A stretch of DNA of 64,000 bases from Echinarachnius parma (taxonomy: Eukaryota > Echinodermata > Echinoidea > Clypeasteroida > Echinarachniidae). The stretch covers positions 22,501 through 86,500 of the forward strand of contig JBAMJV010004303.1 in NCBI GenBank assembly GCA_037951105.1, given 5' to 3'. This document shows, in pieces, positions 36,001 to 42,769 of this stretch. Every line of letters begins with the position of its first letter. The first letter of the stretch is position 1. The notes under the pieces were generated by a model that was not told the DNA's origin, did no database searches, and saw only the letters and a program-made list of their open reading frames with translations. The translations under genes and the position numbers were made by a program.

Positions 36001-36446
36001 TCGGTGCATATGGCGCACTCGATCAGAATCCTGCAACTGCGCACGGCGAATCCGATGATGCATACAATGTTCTGCACCAGTCATCAAAGACAACATCTGA
36101 TAAGGCCAGGCGTCAGGCATCGCGAGATGCCCGGGATGTCAGTGTTGACAACTACAATGTCCTCCACTCTGGGAGGGAAGTAGGAGACTACCACCAGTAT
36201 CAAGACTTCGCAGCAGAGGATCACCCTGACCAGTCTTATCAACACGGAGCCCTAGACGATGAGGATTACAACGTCCTTCACTCTGGTAAGGAGGTCAGTG
36301 ACTACCATCTGTACCAGGCGACAGAACCACCCAAAGACAGCGACGACGTTTATTATTCAGCCATCAAAGAGCAGAATCCGAAAGGCAACGGATCGATCCA
36401 ACACGAACCGATCTACAGCGACGAAGTTTACTCTGACTTCAATTAA
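11927..36446 (+). CDS. Receptor copy 2: signal peptide, MAM domain, Ser/Thr stalk, TM, multi-tyrosine tail (gene model)
   Basis: Joined exons: 11927-11993, 14739-14834, 19491-19733, 27015-27086, then stalk 32383-32574 with TM 34052-34151, and tail 35276-36446. Total 1941 nt, 646 codons plus stop. Using stalk 27719-27835 with TM 28972-29068 instead gives 620 residues, also in frame. Both stalk exons followed by TM 2 gives 685. Every internal junction is phase 1 except TM-to-tail, which is phase 2 for both TM exons and for copy 1. Expected topology: type I membrane protein with extracellular N-terminus. MAM domains are adhesion or dimerisation modules; the tail should be a tyrosine-phosphorylation platform. 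It lies between copies 1 and 3 on the same strand. Missed small exons or wrong splice sites remain possible. Confidence 0.65.
13170..13319. mobile_element. 'GGGCCCCGTTGC' palindromic MITE
   Basis: Left end 'gggcccggtcc' with 'caatcgattgtac', right end 'tctttctacaacggggccc'. The arms are related to 15870-16035 and 44296-44451. About 150 bp, no coding capacity. Confidence 0.6.
13440..13815. mobile_element. 'GGCGTCGAT'-terminal poly-G/poly-C MITE
   Basis: Left 'ggcgtcgatcctgggg' with a G-run of about 20 and then a C-run, right '...ggatcgacgcc' after another C-run. The flanks share 'gttggac' (13427 and 13820), a probable target duplication. A second member with a clear 10-bp duplication is at 61008-61107; another 'ggcgtcgat' end is at 16138. 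Confidence 0.65.
14739..14834 (+). CDS. First MAM-domain exon of receptor copy 2
   Basis: 32 codons, phase 1 to phase 1, between acceptor TTTCCTAG and donor G|GTAAGT. Reading WSCDFSNNNCGIQQDSNDGG and then WWTRMGRLGTY, it has the MAM N-terminal signature: Cys-Asp-Phe, a second Cys-Gly about eight residues on, then D/N-rich sequence and W-x-R. The same signature appears at 60219-60302 in copy 3. It follows the signal peptide with no other module between, so the MAM domain is at the mature N-terminus. Confidence 0.75.
15333..16135. mobile_element. Nested foldback element with splice-donor-like termini
   Basis: Left 'tggtaagtaccttattcaaa' and right 'ttgaataaggtacttacca' are exact inverse ends. 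Further in, 'gattggctagcctccctatcc' (21 bp at 15474) has its inverse near 15835, so the arms run about 400 bp. The right arm is split by a 166-bp 'GGGCCCCGTTGC' palindrome (15870-16035). No coding capacity. Confidence 0.8.
15870..16035. mobile_element. 'GGGCCCCGTTGC' palindromic MITE inside a larger foldback
   Basis: 'gggccccgttgcagaaagag' at the left is inversely repeated at the right; 'tacaatcgattgtaagttgc' and its inverse form the inner arms. It interrupts the sequence that is continuous in the opposite arm of the host foldback (near 15455), which gives the order of insertion. Confidence 0.8.
16545..16720. repeat. Dispersed repeat with 'GGGGGCTTCGCCCCC' hairpin, copy 1
   Basis: 'ctggatattacaaatc', 'aaagcttccgggggct', 'ccccct', 'aagctt(t/c)cc', 'ggtatcccatgac' and 'ttcagggttccatca' recur in order at 18226-18330. 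The GC hairpin is a perfect short palindrome. Confidence 0.7.
17251..17399. repeat. Long hairpin (arms about 72 bp, imperfect)
   Basis: The arms share 'gaaattatggattcc', 'ggtgacag' and 'agcactatgttct' in inverse orientation, with a very short loop at 'gtcgtagac' (17320-17328). Confidence 0.8.
18045..18100. repeat. Short hairpin 'CTATGACGTCATTCATGGAATAG'-type
   Basis: 'tgacgtcattcatggaatag' at 18048 is the inverse of 'ctattccatgaatgacgtca' at 18073, with a five-base loop. It includes a TGACGTCA palindrome (CRE-like), which here is probably incidental. Confidence 0.75.
18226..18340. repeat. Dispersed repeat with 'GGGGGCTCCGCCCCC' hairpin, copy 2
   Basis: Second copy of the block at 16545-16720, in the same orientation about 1.7 kb away. 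The hairpin has one changed base relative to copy 1. Confidence 0.7.
19491..19733 (+). CDS. Middle MAM-domain exon of receptor copy 2
   Basis: 81 codons, phase 1 in (after TTTTGTAG) and phase 1 out at A|GTACCA. Key stretches are GKLSFTYYVRNGFLDVAVVC and RQWLYAEIDIQCSSS. They fit the MAM core: a hydrophobic strand 'L.F.Y......L.V.V', then 'G....W..AEIDI', the usual 'W..a.v.l' strand. The start is fixed by phase with 14834. The end is less certain: another phase-1 GT lies 12 bases downstream, and the frame stays open to 19831. The Cys spacing departs from the family, so it is a divergent MAM. Confidence 0.65.
19734..20826 (+). other. Intron of receptor copy 2, uncharacterised
   Basis: An open frame at 19872-20210 (112 codons) shows no family I recognise and no splice context. 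I do not call it a gene. Confidence 0.4.
20831..21375. mobile_element. TTAA-family MITE, full length
   Basis: 545 bp flanked by TTAA (20827-20830 and 21376-21379). Ends 'agggata..ctagttgagt' and 'actcaactatccct' are inverse. Internal landmarks are 'tttgtgagataatgaaaaac', 'actttatttgaacaaaatcg' and 'gagagcgccctcttgagttg'. TTAA targets and AGGG ends suggest a piggyBac- or Kolobok-type superfamily. Confidence 0.85.
21666..21845. mobile_element. TTAA-family MITE, truncated
   Basis: Begins with TTAA then 'agggatagttgagtattggt', and runs as in 55003 until 'gccgttacaacac', where it breaks off. Confidence 0.8.
23192..23428. mobile_element. Mariner-like MITE (TA target)
   Basis: Ends 'cagggtggcccagaaataac' and 'ttatttgtggggcaccctg' are inverse and TA flanks both. 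'ggaacggggt' and 'accccgttcc' extend the inverted repeat to about 35 bp. 237 bp with no coding capacity. The terminus resembles Tc1/mariner elements. Confidence 0.85.
23784..24062. mobile_element. Element made of tandem 'GGTTCGTTTATCCGAAA' units
   Basis: About eight degenerate units of 27-31 bp ('ggttcgtttatccgaaaa', 'ggttcgtaagtccgaaaata' and so on). The last part is inverted ('cggaaaaacgaacctttgg'), giving the block inverted ends 'gttcgttattccaaaggttc' / 'gaacctttggaataacga'. Tandem amplification within a MITE is the simplest reading. Confidence 0.75.
24165..24515. repeat. 'GCGTACCC...GGTTACGC' poly-G repeat
   Basis: 'aagcgtacccatgatttttt' starts the block and 'cccctggttacgcatatgg' closes it. 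In between are G-runs at 24258 and 24320 and 'gaggccgagacca'-type phrases shared with 9780. Confidence 0.55.
26388..26712. repeat. Large (TTA)n/(GTA)n compound microsatellite
   Basis: More than 300 bp of ATT/TTA repeats enclosing about 110 bp of TAG/GTA repeats (26458-26570). It lies about 290 bp before the third MAM exon. Confidence 0.95.
27015..27086 (+). CDS. Last MAM-domain exon of receptor copy 2
   Basis: 24 codons, phase 1 to phase 1, from acceptor TTCACAG to donor G|GTATCA. VSVNSDIRIDSIIVTEIATS matches the end of a MAM domain, where the family has 'G-D-I-A-I-D-D-I'. It then moves straight into Thr/Ser residues. A second acceptor at 27000-27001 would add ISFTA in front, matching the family still better, but needs phase 0, for which no donor was found in the preceding exon. 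Confidence 0.6.
27719..27835 (+). CDS. Stalk exon 1 (Ser/Thr-rich) of receptor copy 2
   Basis: 39 codons, phase 1 to phase 1, acceptor ATGCACAG, donor G|GTAAAA. The peptide begins with alternating Ala/Thr (LATTTISTIKTFTV), is rich in Ser and Thr, and ends KGEEQSG. It parallels stalk exon 2 in its first base pattern (CT then ACN codons) and its Gly end. A juxtamembrane, probably O-glycosylated stalk is inferred. It is followed by TM exon 1. Confidence 0.65.
27836..28971 (+). other. Intron between stalk exon 1 and TM exon 1
   Basis: Carries the inverted relative (28290-28771) of the element at 5994-6589. Nothing else recognised. Confidence 0.6.
28290..28771. mobile_element. DNA element, inverted relative of 5994-6589
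   Basis: Reverse complement of the 6.0-6.45 kb block, ending 'acagtcccttta'. Open frames across it (for example 28587-28910) are shadows of the repeat. Confidence 0.65.
28972..29068 (+). CDS. Transmembrane exon 1 of receptor copy 2
   Basis: 97 bp, phase 1 in (after AAATCCAG) and phase 2 out (CGCAG|GTAT). It encodes Gly-Gln then a hydrophobic run (AIVAVVIVIVLVIVCAVVGY) followed by ICLRRR, a stop-transfer signal. It is the counterpart of 34052-34151: the same start (GGQ), same phases and same Arg-completing split codon. Its frame continues perfectly into the tail exon at 35276. It may be an alternative TM to exon 2, or a relic of a second gene that lost its tail. Confidence 0.75.
29116..29147. 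repeat. (CTA)n microsatellite, left part
   Basis: About ten CTA/ACT units. It is the left remnant of an array split by the element at 29148-30012. Confidence 0.9.
29148..30012. mobile_element. Pogo/Tigger-like MITE in a (CTA)n microsatellite
   Basis: Ends 'cagtcaaacctgctaatgcg' and '...gctatagacagaattgactg' are imperfect inverse repeats, and TA flanks both (29146-29147, 30013-30014). 'gcgaccac' phrases repeat in both arms. 865 bp without a transposase. CTA repeats continue directly on both sides, so the target was the TA of a CTA unit. CAG...CTG ends and the TA target fit the pogo branch of Tc1/mariner. Confidence 0.8.
30013..30081. repeat. (CTA)n microsatellite, right part
   Basis: About 22 CTA units, continuing the array interrupted at 29148. 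Confidence 0.95.
30390..31202 (+). CDS. LINE ORF1-type protein (L1-like RNA-binding), solitary
   Basis: 270 codons, ATG at 30390 (a GTG 18 bases upstream is in frame but unlikely). The N-terminal two-thirds is charged coiled-coil (residues about 55-125: LERLEKMERS, LKEITARQSDQINNLQR). It leads to NELEQYSRRNCLKFYGVAE, the usual junction of ORF1 coiled coil and RRM-like domain in L1-type elements. IDRSHRVAVR and RPRAIIVKFMTYRKR follow. The frame is intact, but no reverse-transcriptase ORF2 follows: after the stop come 'gaaataaag' and 'gaataaaca' and then unrelated sequence. Its codon use is more GC-rich than its surroundings. It sits in a receptor intron, same strand. It could be a 3'-deleted LINE or an ORF1-only element. 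Confidence 0.75.
   Translation: MSAAEVEHTETEKSSITKVAITSTKDFLREYFKSNEFFEAIESVVGKAIDKKWSELFERLEKMERSTYDIMERLEHNDGRTMEMELDLNAKEREIGRLKEITARQSDQINNLQRASNELEQYSRRNCLKFYGVAERDDEDTDVTICDIARERLGITLSNEEIDRSHRVAVRRINEGEGRKKNRPRAIIVKFMTYRKRSAVLRSRKKLKGSGIAIDEPLTASNQDILWAAKKHDRVKEAWASDGRIIVLLAGTGNKDIKRLIRNKDELNKL
31203..32382 (+). other. Intron region between LINE ORF1 and stalk exon 2
   Basis: No gene. 31495-31520 is a short palindrome ('gatacgtatatgatacgtatc'-type) and 'acgtatcacctt' recurs at 32255, suggesting ends of an unclassified repeat of about 750 bp with interior 'gcgcgcgcgt' and 'catgcgc' phrases. Confidence 0.4.
32383..32574 (+). CDS. Stalk exon 2 (Thr/Pro repeat) of receptor copy 2
   Basis: 64 codons, phase 1 to phase 1, acceptor TCCGCAG, donor G|GTAGTT. 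The first half repeats a five-codon TPTTV unit (PTTVTLSTVTPSTATPTTVT and onward), so the exon has grown by tandem duplication of 'actccgactaccgtt'. It ends KAGTGNQQHG. This is a mucin-like stalk, expected to be O-glycosylated; NVT gives one N-glycosylation site. It is followed by TM exon 2. Confidence 0.7.
32676..33194. mobile_element. TTAA-family MITE (AGGGGTAG subfamily)
   Basis: TTAA at 32672-32675 and TTGA at 33195-33198. Ends 'aggggtagttcagttttggt' and 'aaaactgtactacccct'. Landmarks 'tttgtgagataatgaaaaac' and 'ggtttttaaatagttgttga' are as in the other copies. Confidence 0.8.
33195..34051 (+). other. Intron between stalk exon 2 and TM exon 2
   Basis: I see nothing that can be named. Confidence 0.5.
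34052..34151 (+). CDS. Transmembrane exon 2 of receptor copy 2
   Basis: 100 bp, phase 1 in (after CATGAAG) and phase 2 out (CACAG|GTAC). It encodes GQNTT then VIAAAVVIIIVVVVLVVAVL, then FVCRHRH, a single-pass helix with basic cytoplasmic anchor; a split AGG (Arg) joins it to the tail. The polypyrimidine tract before the acceptor is weak. Sequence and phase match TM exon 1. Confidence 0.75.
34181..34843. mobile_element. Foldback element with 'AAGGGGCCCTGCAACCC' ends
   Basis: The left arm from 34181 ('aaggggccctgcaaccc', 'atgttgacctctgttcatct') is inversely repeated in 34575-34843 almost base for base over about 270 bp (for example 'ctaagccccacctcctaa' / 'ttaggaggtggggcttag'). It begins 29 bp after the TM exon 2 donor. 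Non-coding. Confidence 0.85.
34844..35275 (+). other. 3' part of the last intron of receptor copy 2
   Basis: AT-rich. Ends in the acceptor TGTTGCAG (35268-35275). No other feature. Confidence 0.6.
35276..36446 (+). CDS. Cytoplasmic-tail exon of multi-tyrosine receptor, copy 2
   Basis: Phase-2 acceptor, then 389 residues to TAA at 36444-36446. An upstream ATG at 35205 is in frame but lies in the intron. I count 11 YxxL/V/I motifs: YQSV, YNVL five times, YHHL, YGEV, YNTL, YGAL and YSAI. VYYSAI fits the ITIM consensus and TTYNTL is ITSM-like. Most tyrosines have Asp/Glu just before them, as in hemITAM and Src-family substrates. No YxxM (PI3K) motif is seen. Against copy 1 it lacks about seven residues around YADV and gains a segment with DRDINYELDGGDYNVL. 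Pairs are mostly spaced beyond the 6-12 residues of an ITAM. It is an adaptor-docking tail; whether inhibitory or activating is not decided by sequence. Confidence 0.85.
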
Positions 36447-37300
36447 TTGTGACAACGTTCATGGCAGGCGCGCCGGAAGCAGTTTTGGAATGGGGGGGGG
36501 GGGGGGGGGCGAAGACCTAAAGGGGCTCACGATTTGTTTGTGTAGGGGCTCATGCCCAACCACACTCACAGGGTTGCCAGAGGTGAGAGTGAGACATTGC
36601 GAGGGAGCGAAGCGACCAAACCCAAGGGAGCGAAGTGATTGAACGGGGGGGGAGGGGGGGGGGGGGGGAGGGTGTGGGAGGGGGGGGGGTGTCCCCGTCC
36701 CACGGTAGGGAGCTTTTGCATTTTTGGACTTGAAATTGTGCAATCTGGTGCATACCTAGATAGGAAATTCGGGCTTAAGATTAACTGTATCTGGGAAAGC
36801 GTGGTGTTCTGATTTGATCGACCATAAATTTTAAATATATTTTTTCACGAAGAAAACAAATAATTGACACACTAATAAATATGCCACATTATGCATGATC
36901 CAATTAACAACATAGCCTACAGCCAAGAACGAGTCCCGAGGGAGCGAAGCGACCGAGTGCTTGGGCAGAGCCAGAGGGGGAGGGTTTGGGAGGGGGTATC
37001 CCCCTCCCATGGGGAAGATTTTTCATTTATATACTTGAAATGGTGCAATCTGGTGCATACCTAGATAGGAAATTCGGGCTTAAGATTAAATGTATTGAGG
37101 AAAGCGTGTTATGATTTGATCGACCAGAAATTTTAAATATCTTTTTCACGAAGAAAACAAATAATTGACACACTAATAAATATGGCACATTATGTATGAT
37201 CCAACATGCATAGCCTATGTACCTGTCCCGAGGGAGCGAAGCGACCGAGGGCTGGGGCAGAGCCAGAGGGGGAGGGTTTGGGAGGGGATATCCGAAAAAA
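36447..37300. repeat. Poly-G and tandem 'GGGAGCGAAGCGACC' repeats
   Basis: Three related units at about 36590-36850, 36930-37160 and 37225-37300 share 'gagggagcgaagcgacc', 'gagggggagggtttggga' and, in the first two, 'gaaattcgggcttaagatt' (36765 and 37069, spacing about 304 bp). G-runs at 36491 and 36645. They start within 50 bp of the copy 2 stop codon and so may lie in its 3' UTR. Confidence 0.75.
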
Positions 37301-38467
37301 AAAATTATGCGAAAAATTAAAATGGATGTATAAATGAGACCGGCTCCCAGAGAATGGGTGTAAAGTCGGGATGGGTCTTTAGTACTTAGAGCCTCAAAAT
37401 CATAAAATATTGTCTTTGGCTGAAATTTTTAACTTTATGGGATTTGATACTTACATGTTTCATCTACATTCTCTGAACATTTCAGGTCCTTAATCAAATT
37501 TTTTATGCTGTAAATAATGATTTTTCTAAGCAACCTTCATTTCGGTTTCGACCAGAAACTCAGTAAATCCGCGCTGGCTGATCATGATCGATTGTGAAAC
37601 GAACGCGCCAGCTATGTGTGTGTGATTCGACCGTACCGCCGCGGCGAGCTGCATGAAGAAAGCACTGTAGCTGTACAGTGATTGGTCAGACTAACCTGAA
37701 TAGAGTTGTATTGTCCGTGTGTTGTACATTTCCGGGAAGCGTTCGCGGCATTTAACTTACTGTATAGTAAACGAGTACCTAGTTGGTTTGTTTATAATTC
37801 TATGGGTACCGCATTGAATCGCGCTGGGCATGCCGCAAGTGTGCAGTGTGCGTGTGCAGCGTACCATATCATACGGTATCAAACTGCGCTTTTCTTTTGT
37901 CTACCGGTGGTACAGCGGCGGTATGGTGAATATGATGCGGTGGTTTATGGCGGTACGTACATACACAATACACCGCGGTTGTAATACATGCACATCAAAG
38001 GGCAGCACATGGGCTAGTTTGTCGATCAACTGAGACTTAGGGCTGAGGCTTTGTACAATTACGTAATACCGGCGAAAGCGTTGCTGATTGGACGATGAAT
38101 AACAGTATAACTGCGCATGCATTATTTCGTTTGCTGATCGATTACGAAAAGCGGAAAGGTGAAAGCGAACCGTTCAACTTCTCGCTCGGTGTGTGAGAAT
38201 GCTTTTCTGAATGGATGCAAAACTTTAGAAGCGATTTTCTCCGTTGTTTGACAAATCACGGGGCTCTGGTCCATGTTATTAATTTGCGTTTTTCTAGCCT
38301 TCAAGAAACTCATACTTATCAAGTTGTATATCATTTTAAAGCTGAAATCCTAGAGAATTCAAAACACTAACAATCTCAATTTTGATATTCTCGATGAATT
38401 ACCCAAAGTGACAGAGCCGGTCACAAATTAGTTTTTGAACGTTAGAATTAACAAGTCTTAGCTTATA
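37301..38467. other. Intergenic, no gene recognised
   Basis: Several short open frames, none with family features. 37560-38160 is less AT-rich than the rest. Confidence 0.4.
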
Positions 38468-39354
38468 CACCGTGTCCCAGAAAAAACGAAACCGGGTTTC
38501 ATGGCAGAAATTTTCTGTTATAATGAATAATTTAATTGATGATATATATATGCCTGGAAAGCTCTGTGTCTCTTCTTTCATTTGATGTGCAACTTATGGC
38601 ACATACTTCAAGCGTGACTGAATTAGAACAATGGAAAGTGGTGTTACCAATATTCAATTTGCACGCATAAATTTGAAGTTTGGGTGAGTTTTAAGAGTTG
38701 TAAACGTACTTATTTTTAAAAAGGACAAACACCACATAAAAGTTCATATTTTCATCTTTTACATGACACCTCATGCTAAAAAAATAAATGATTTATGCCA
38801 GAGAACGACTACAATGAAAACATGTCTGATTTCTGCCCGAATGACTGAAAGTTGAGTTAGAAGTCGCTCAGCTTTCCTGACTAGCAGCTGACAATGGACG
38901 TTGATGCATGAGTGAATTTACACAAACATGGGGATCAGGAAACAGGCTAGATCAGGAAATTTACTCATTTGGGCTGGAATCAAGCATGTTTTCATTGTAT
39001 TCGTTCTCTGGCATATATCATTTATTTTTTAATCATGAGGTGTCATATAAAAGATAAAATTATGAATTTTCATGCGGTGTCTGTCCTTTTTCAAAATAAG
39101 TACGTTTACTATTCTTAAAACTCTCCCCAAAACCTCACCCAAACTTGCAATTTCTGCGCGCAAATTGAATTTTGGTAACACCACTTTCTATCGTTCTAAT
39201 TCAGTCATGCGTGAATTATGTGCCATAAGTTGTATATCAAATAAAAGAAGAGACACGTAGCTTTTCAGACATATATATATCATCAAGGAAATTATTCATT
39301 ATAACATAACATTTCTGCCATGAAACCCGGTTTCGTTTTTTCTGGGACACGGTG
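38468..39354. mobile_element. 887-bp foldback element with TA target
   Basis: Ends 'caccgtgtcccagaaaaaac' and 'gttttttctgggacacggtg' are perfectly inverse; TA flanks both. Arms extend about 370 bp with few mismatches ('gaaaccgggtttcatggcag', 'agagacac', 'ccagagaacga'), leaving a central non-inverted part near 38830-38985. No coding capacity. Confidence 0.85.
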
Positions 39355-39530
39355 TATATATATTTTTTTATTTTATTTATTTATTTATTTATTTGTTTGG
39401 GGAGGGGGGCAAAAACGCGTTTTGCCCCCCCCCCCCCCCCCCCCATTTTTTGGATTGGGGGGGGGGGGTGCGGCCGCACCTCCTGCCCCCCACTTCCGGC
39501 GCCTATGGTTCATGGGACTTTTAAAGATAG
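39355..39530. repeat. Poly-G/poly-C repeat with NotI-like 'GCGGCCGC'
   Basis: 'tttggggaggggggcaaaaa', a C-run of about 22 (39424-39445) and a G-run, then 'ggtgcggccgcacctcctgc' and 'cttccggcgcctatgg'. It directly abuts the foldback. Confidence 0.6.
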
Positions 39531-40084
39531 ATGCTTTGGGAACCTCTACAAAAAAAAAATCTCGATAGCGCTCCTATCATCAACTAGCCATCATCACACT
39601 CGACGCTAAAGAGAATAAAGAGACTGTATACTATGTTATTAACTGTCCAGTCAACTAAATTGTTCTTTTGTATATTGTTTTTTATACAAAAATACTCCAT
39701 TCGCCCAAGAAAACATAACGAAAGTTTTTCATTCTTTGTTTAACCAATGTCCTCGGAACCATGCTTTATATGATCGAGCTTCCTATGTTTATTATAAATA
39801 TAACACTGAACGTTTAAAAAATATAGAAGACGTGCTTCACCGCGTTTTGCACATAGGTTGTATAGTCTTCAGGTCTGCTTCCCGTGGTCATTTGGGTAAT
39901 CAATGATCCACCCAGTTCATTCCATTATTTATTTTCTATTAAAGGGATAGCCGAGTATTGGTCAAACTTAACTTTAGTAACCAAAATCTGCACCATTACG
40001 GTACAAAGTAATAGTTATAACTTCACCATGCTCGAAAAGTATACACAATTACAAACGACTAAGTAAAACCCCTGTTATCATTTT

Positions 40085-41337
40085 CTCCAGAAAACGAAAT
40101 ATATGTTATTTAGTAAATCTATAGATTCTTCGTTACCGGCTAACATAGTTTTTGAAAACACCCCATTGGAGCGTGTTTCATTCATTAAATTTCTGGGTGT
40201 AACGGTTGATAGTAACCTTTCTTGGAAACATCATATTGATAATATTTGTAAAACTATTTCTCGTAATATTGGTATTATTTATAAAGTAAAAACATGTCTT
40301 CCTTTTACTTCACTAATTATGCTTTATAGTTCTTTGATACTCCCATACTTAAATTATGGTCTTTTAGCTTGGGGAAACACACATGAAACTTTATTAGATA
40401 AAGTGTTGTTATTACAAAAGAAGGTTATTCGTATTATTTGTAATTCCCCTTTTCGCTCCCATACTGACTCTTTATTTTTTGAAAATAATATACTGAAGGT
40501 AAAAGACCTATTTTTATTTCAAGTTGGTCAATTTATGTATAATTATAATAATAACATGCTACCATCTGTTTTTCAAGAAATGTTTTTTAAAAATAGTTCA
40601 GTTCATAATTATCCAACTAGACATTCTGAAGAATTTCATTTACCTCTCTTGCGGACCCTACTTGCTCAAAATACATTTATATATGAAGGTCCTAAATTAT
40701 GGAATTCTTTAAGTGATGAAATAAAAAATGCTCCATCGATTAATATCTTTAAGAAAAAATTTAAATTGTTTTTATTACAATCTTATAAACATCATTGAAT
40801 TATATCTCCCATTTACTCTTATTTCGTGCTTACGTCATCCTTAAACAAGCTCATTCTTTACTCGCGGACTCAAAATGTAATCTGATATTATATATTATGC
40901 CTTCTCATGCATTGTTCCATTCTATTATGCGCAAGTCTTTTTCCTTATTTTCACTTGAACCCCACTTGCAGCTTATCTTTTACATACATTTGTACCTCCG
41001 ATCTCTCACTTCCTTTTGGCAGTGTCTCATTGTTTGTATTGTGTGCGTCTTCTCCTATTTGTGTCATGTAAAGTTCTCTCTTGTCCCATGTTGGTCTCTG
41101 TTGGCATCCCCTTTTCCCCCTTTTTCCTCTCTATATTTGTTTATGTTGTTGTAGTCTAGAATGTGTTAATTTAAATGTACAATATACCTAACTATTATTT
41201 GAGGGTTCCACAATTGTACAAGCATTGCTTTTTAGTGGACCCCTCTTGTTTCCAATATGTATATCACTATTTTGTGCAAATTATCATTATTCATTTGTAA
41301 TGTTTTGTTGGAAGCAAGAATAAATTGAAAAAAAAAT
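40085..41337 (+). mobile_element. 5'-truncated LINE inserted in a MITE
   Basis: Starts inside a reverse-transcriptase frame and ends in a 3' UTR of about 530 bp with 'aagaataaattgaaaaaaaa' (41315-41335), so it has the 3' end of a retrotransposed copy and lost its 5' part on insertion. Confidence 0.8.
40103..40798 (+). pseudogene. Reverse transcriptase C-terminal fragment (non-LTR LINE)
   Basis: 231 codons, the C-terminal part of a Jockey/CR1-type polyprotein. FIKFLGVTVDSNLSWKHHID is the 'thumb' entry motif seen after the YADD palm; LPYLNYGLLAWGNT and LLQKKVIRIICN follow, then HNYPTRHSEE and GPKLWNSLSDEIKNA at the end. The palm with YADD, the endonuclease and ORF1 are absent, so it is inactive. 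Its frame is not broken, suggesting a young insertion. Confidence 0.85.
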
Positions 41338-41759
41338 TGAAAATTCGAAAAGAGCCGTTACAACTCAAGAGGGTGCTATTTAACAAAACTAATTTGTTTT
41401 AGCCTTTTTCATACAAAATTGTGCATTTAATGTTTGTTAAAATAATGATTCAATATGAGATATCTTTAACGACTTTTTAAAAACCTATTGTGATTTTTTT
41501 CAAAGTAGTCTTCGAGCATTTTTTGAAATTTTTCTAAAAAGTCTAAATATCGCCCGGTGATTGTCGGTGAAGATCATTTTGAATAAAAAATATATTTATG
41601 GATATTCCAGCCGTTTCTGAACCGATTTCGATCAAATAAAGTTTACTCTGTCATTAAAATTGTATGTTCTTTCAAATTTGACATTCCGTTTTTCATTATC
41701 TCACAAAAAAATATCGGGAGGGGGGGCACTTCGGGAAATACCAATACTCAACACTAACT

Positions 41760-42769
41760 TTAACATGAAACACATAAATCGACATGAAAAAAAATCGTGG
41801 ATCATTGGTTACCCAATGGCCACGGGAAGCTGACATGAACTTAAGAACCTGAAAATAGGTTGATGATGCTCAATTTGTGTAGAAGATTTCTACATTGAGC
41901 ATTACATTTTGTTGTGATTTCTATATGAATTCAGACTTTTGCTTTTGGAAACACGCCCTGCTTCGAACTTTTCATATGATGTTCATGTTAGTAGGCTTGT
42001 TAAGGGGTCCGTGACTGTATTTTGGGGTACGATTGTTTTACTTGGCACACATATTCCTTTGATCAAAAGAAACAAAATCATCAACAGTTGCAAATTAGGC
42101 CAAATTTCCATTAAGATTTATGAAAATGTATTCATGAAAATGGGATTTTCTATGAAAATGGTGTTTTTATATTCCTTGGATCAAAAAAAGAAAATTGAAA
42201 AATTCATCCAAAGAGACACACTGTATCTATGCAAATTAGGCCTTATTTCCATAATGTATGCCAATTTATTCATGGGAATGGGATATTCTATGAAAATGGT
42301 GTTTTTATTGAGATACTTGAGAAAATAACTTTGGACATAGATGATCCAGGGTATATCAAGGCCAGTGGATCAATCTAGCAGATATTTTAACCTTTCGTGG
42401 CCATCTAGTCCCTCAAACCCAAGATGGCCGTTGGCAGGAATTTTTAATTTTGTATCCTATTCATGGTACAAACATGTATGTTGTGTCTATTTTAACATTT
42501 GTTTGGATGTCTGAATCAATTTTGAACCCATCCTTGGAACAAACTAAGAAGTATCATCAAAAGAAGAACACTTTATGTATGTAAATGAGCAACATTTGTA
42601 TATACTGTACGTTTGCATTAATACACAAATGTGATATATTATGAAATTGTAATCTTTATAGAATAACTGATGTTTTAACTTATGCATATTGATGAACTAG
42701 TGTAAGTCAAAGTAAACAAATACTTTTAGCAAGTTATTGTCAGCATTGGCAGTCATCTTGTATCACATG
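41760..42769. other. Intergenic, with an internal degenerate repeat
   Basis: 'ttcatgaaaatgggattttctatgaaaatggtgtttttat' type sequence occurs twice (42130-42170 and 42270-42310). No gene recognised; the 129-codon frame at 41939-42328 is the readout of this repeat. Confidence 0.45.

Larger units (their letters stand above)
39943..41759. mobile_element. TTAA-family MITE split by a LINE insertion
   Basis: The left part (39943-40084, after TTAA) and the right part (about 41338-41759) join into one family copy: the left breaks at 'cccctgttatcatt' and the right resumes at 'aaaagagccgttacaactc'. The LINE fragment and its A-rich tail sit between. Confidence 0.8.

Noticed and set aside
36447-37300. 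CpG island / promoter from GC-rich sequence
   Set aside because: The GC content comes from G-runs and GAGGGAGCGAAGC repeats rather than a broad CpG-rich island; no gene starts nearby.
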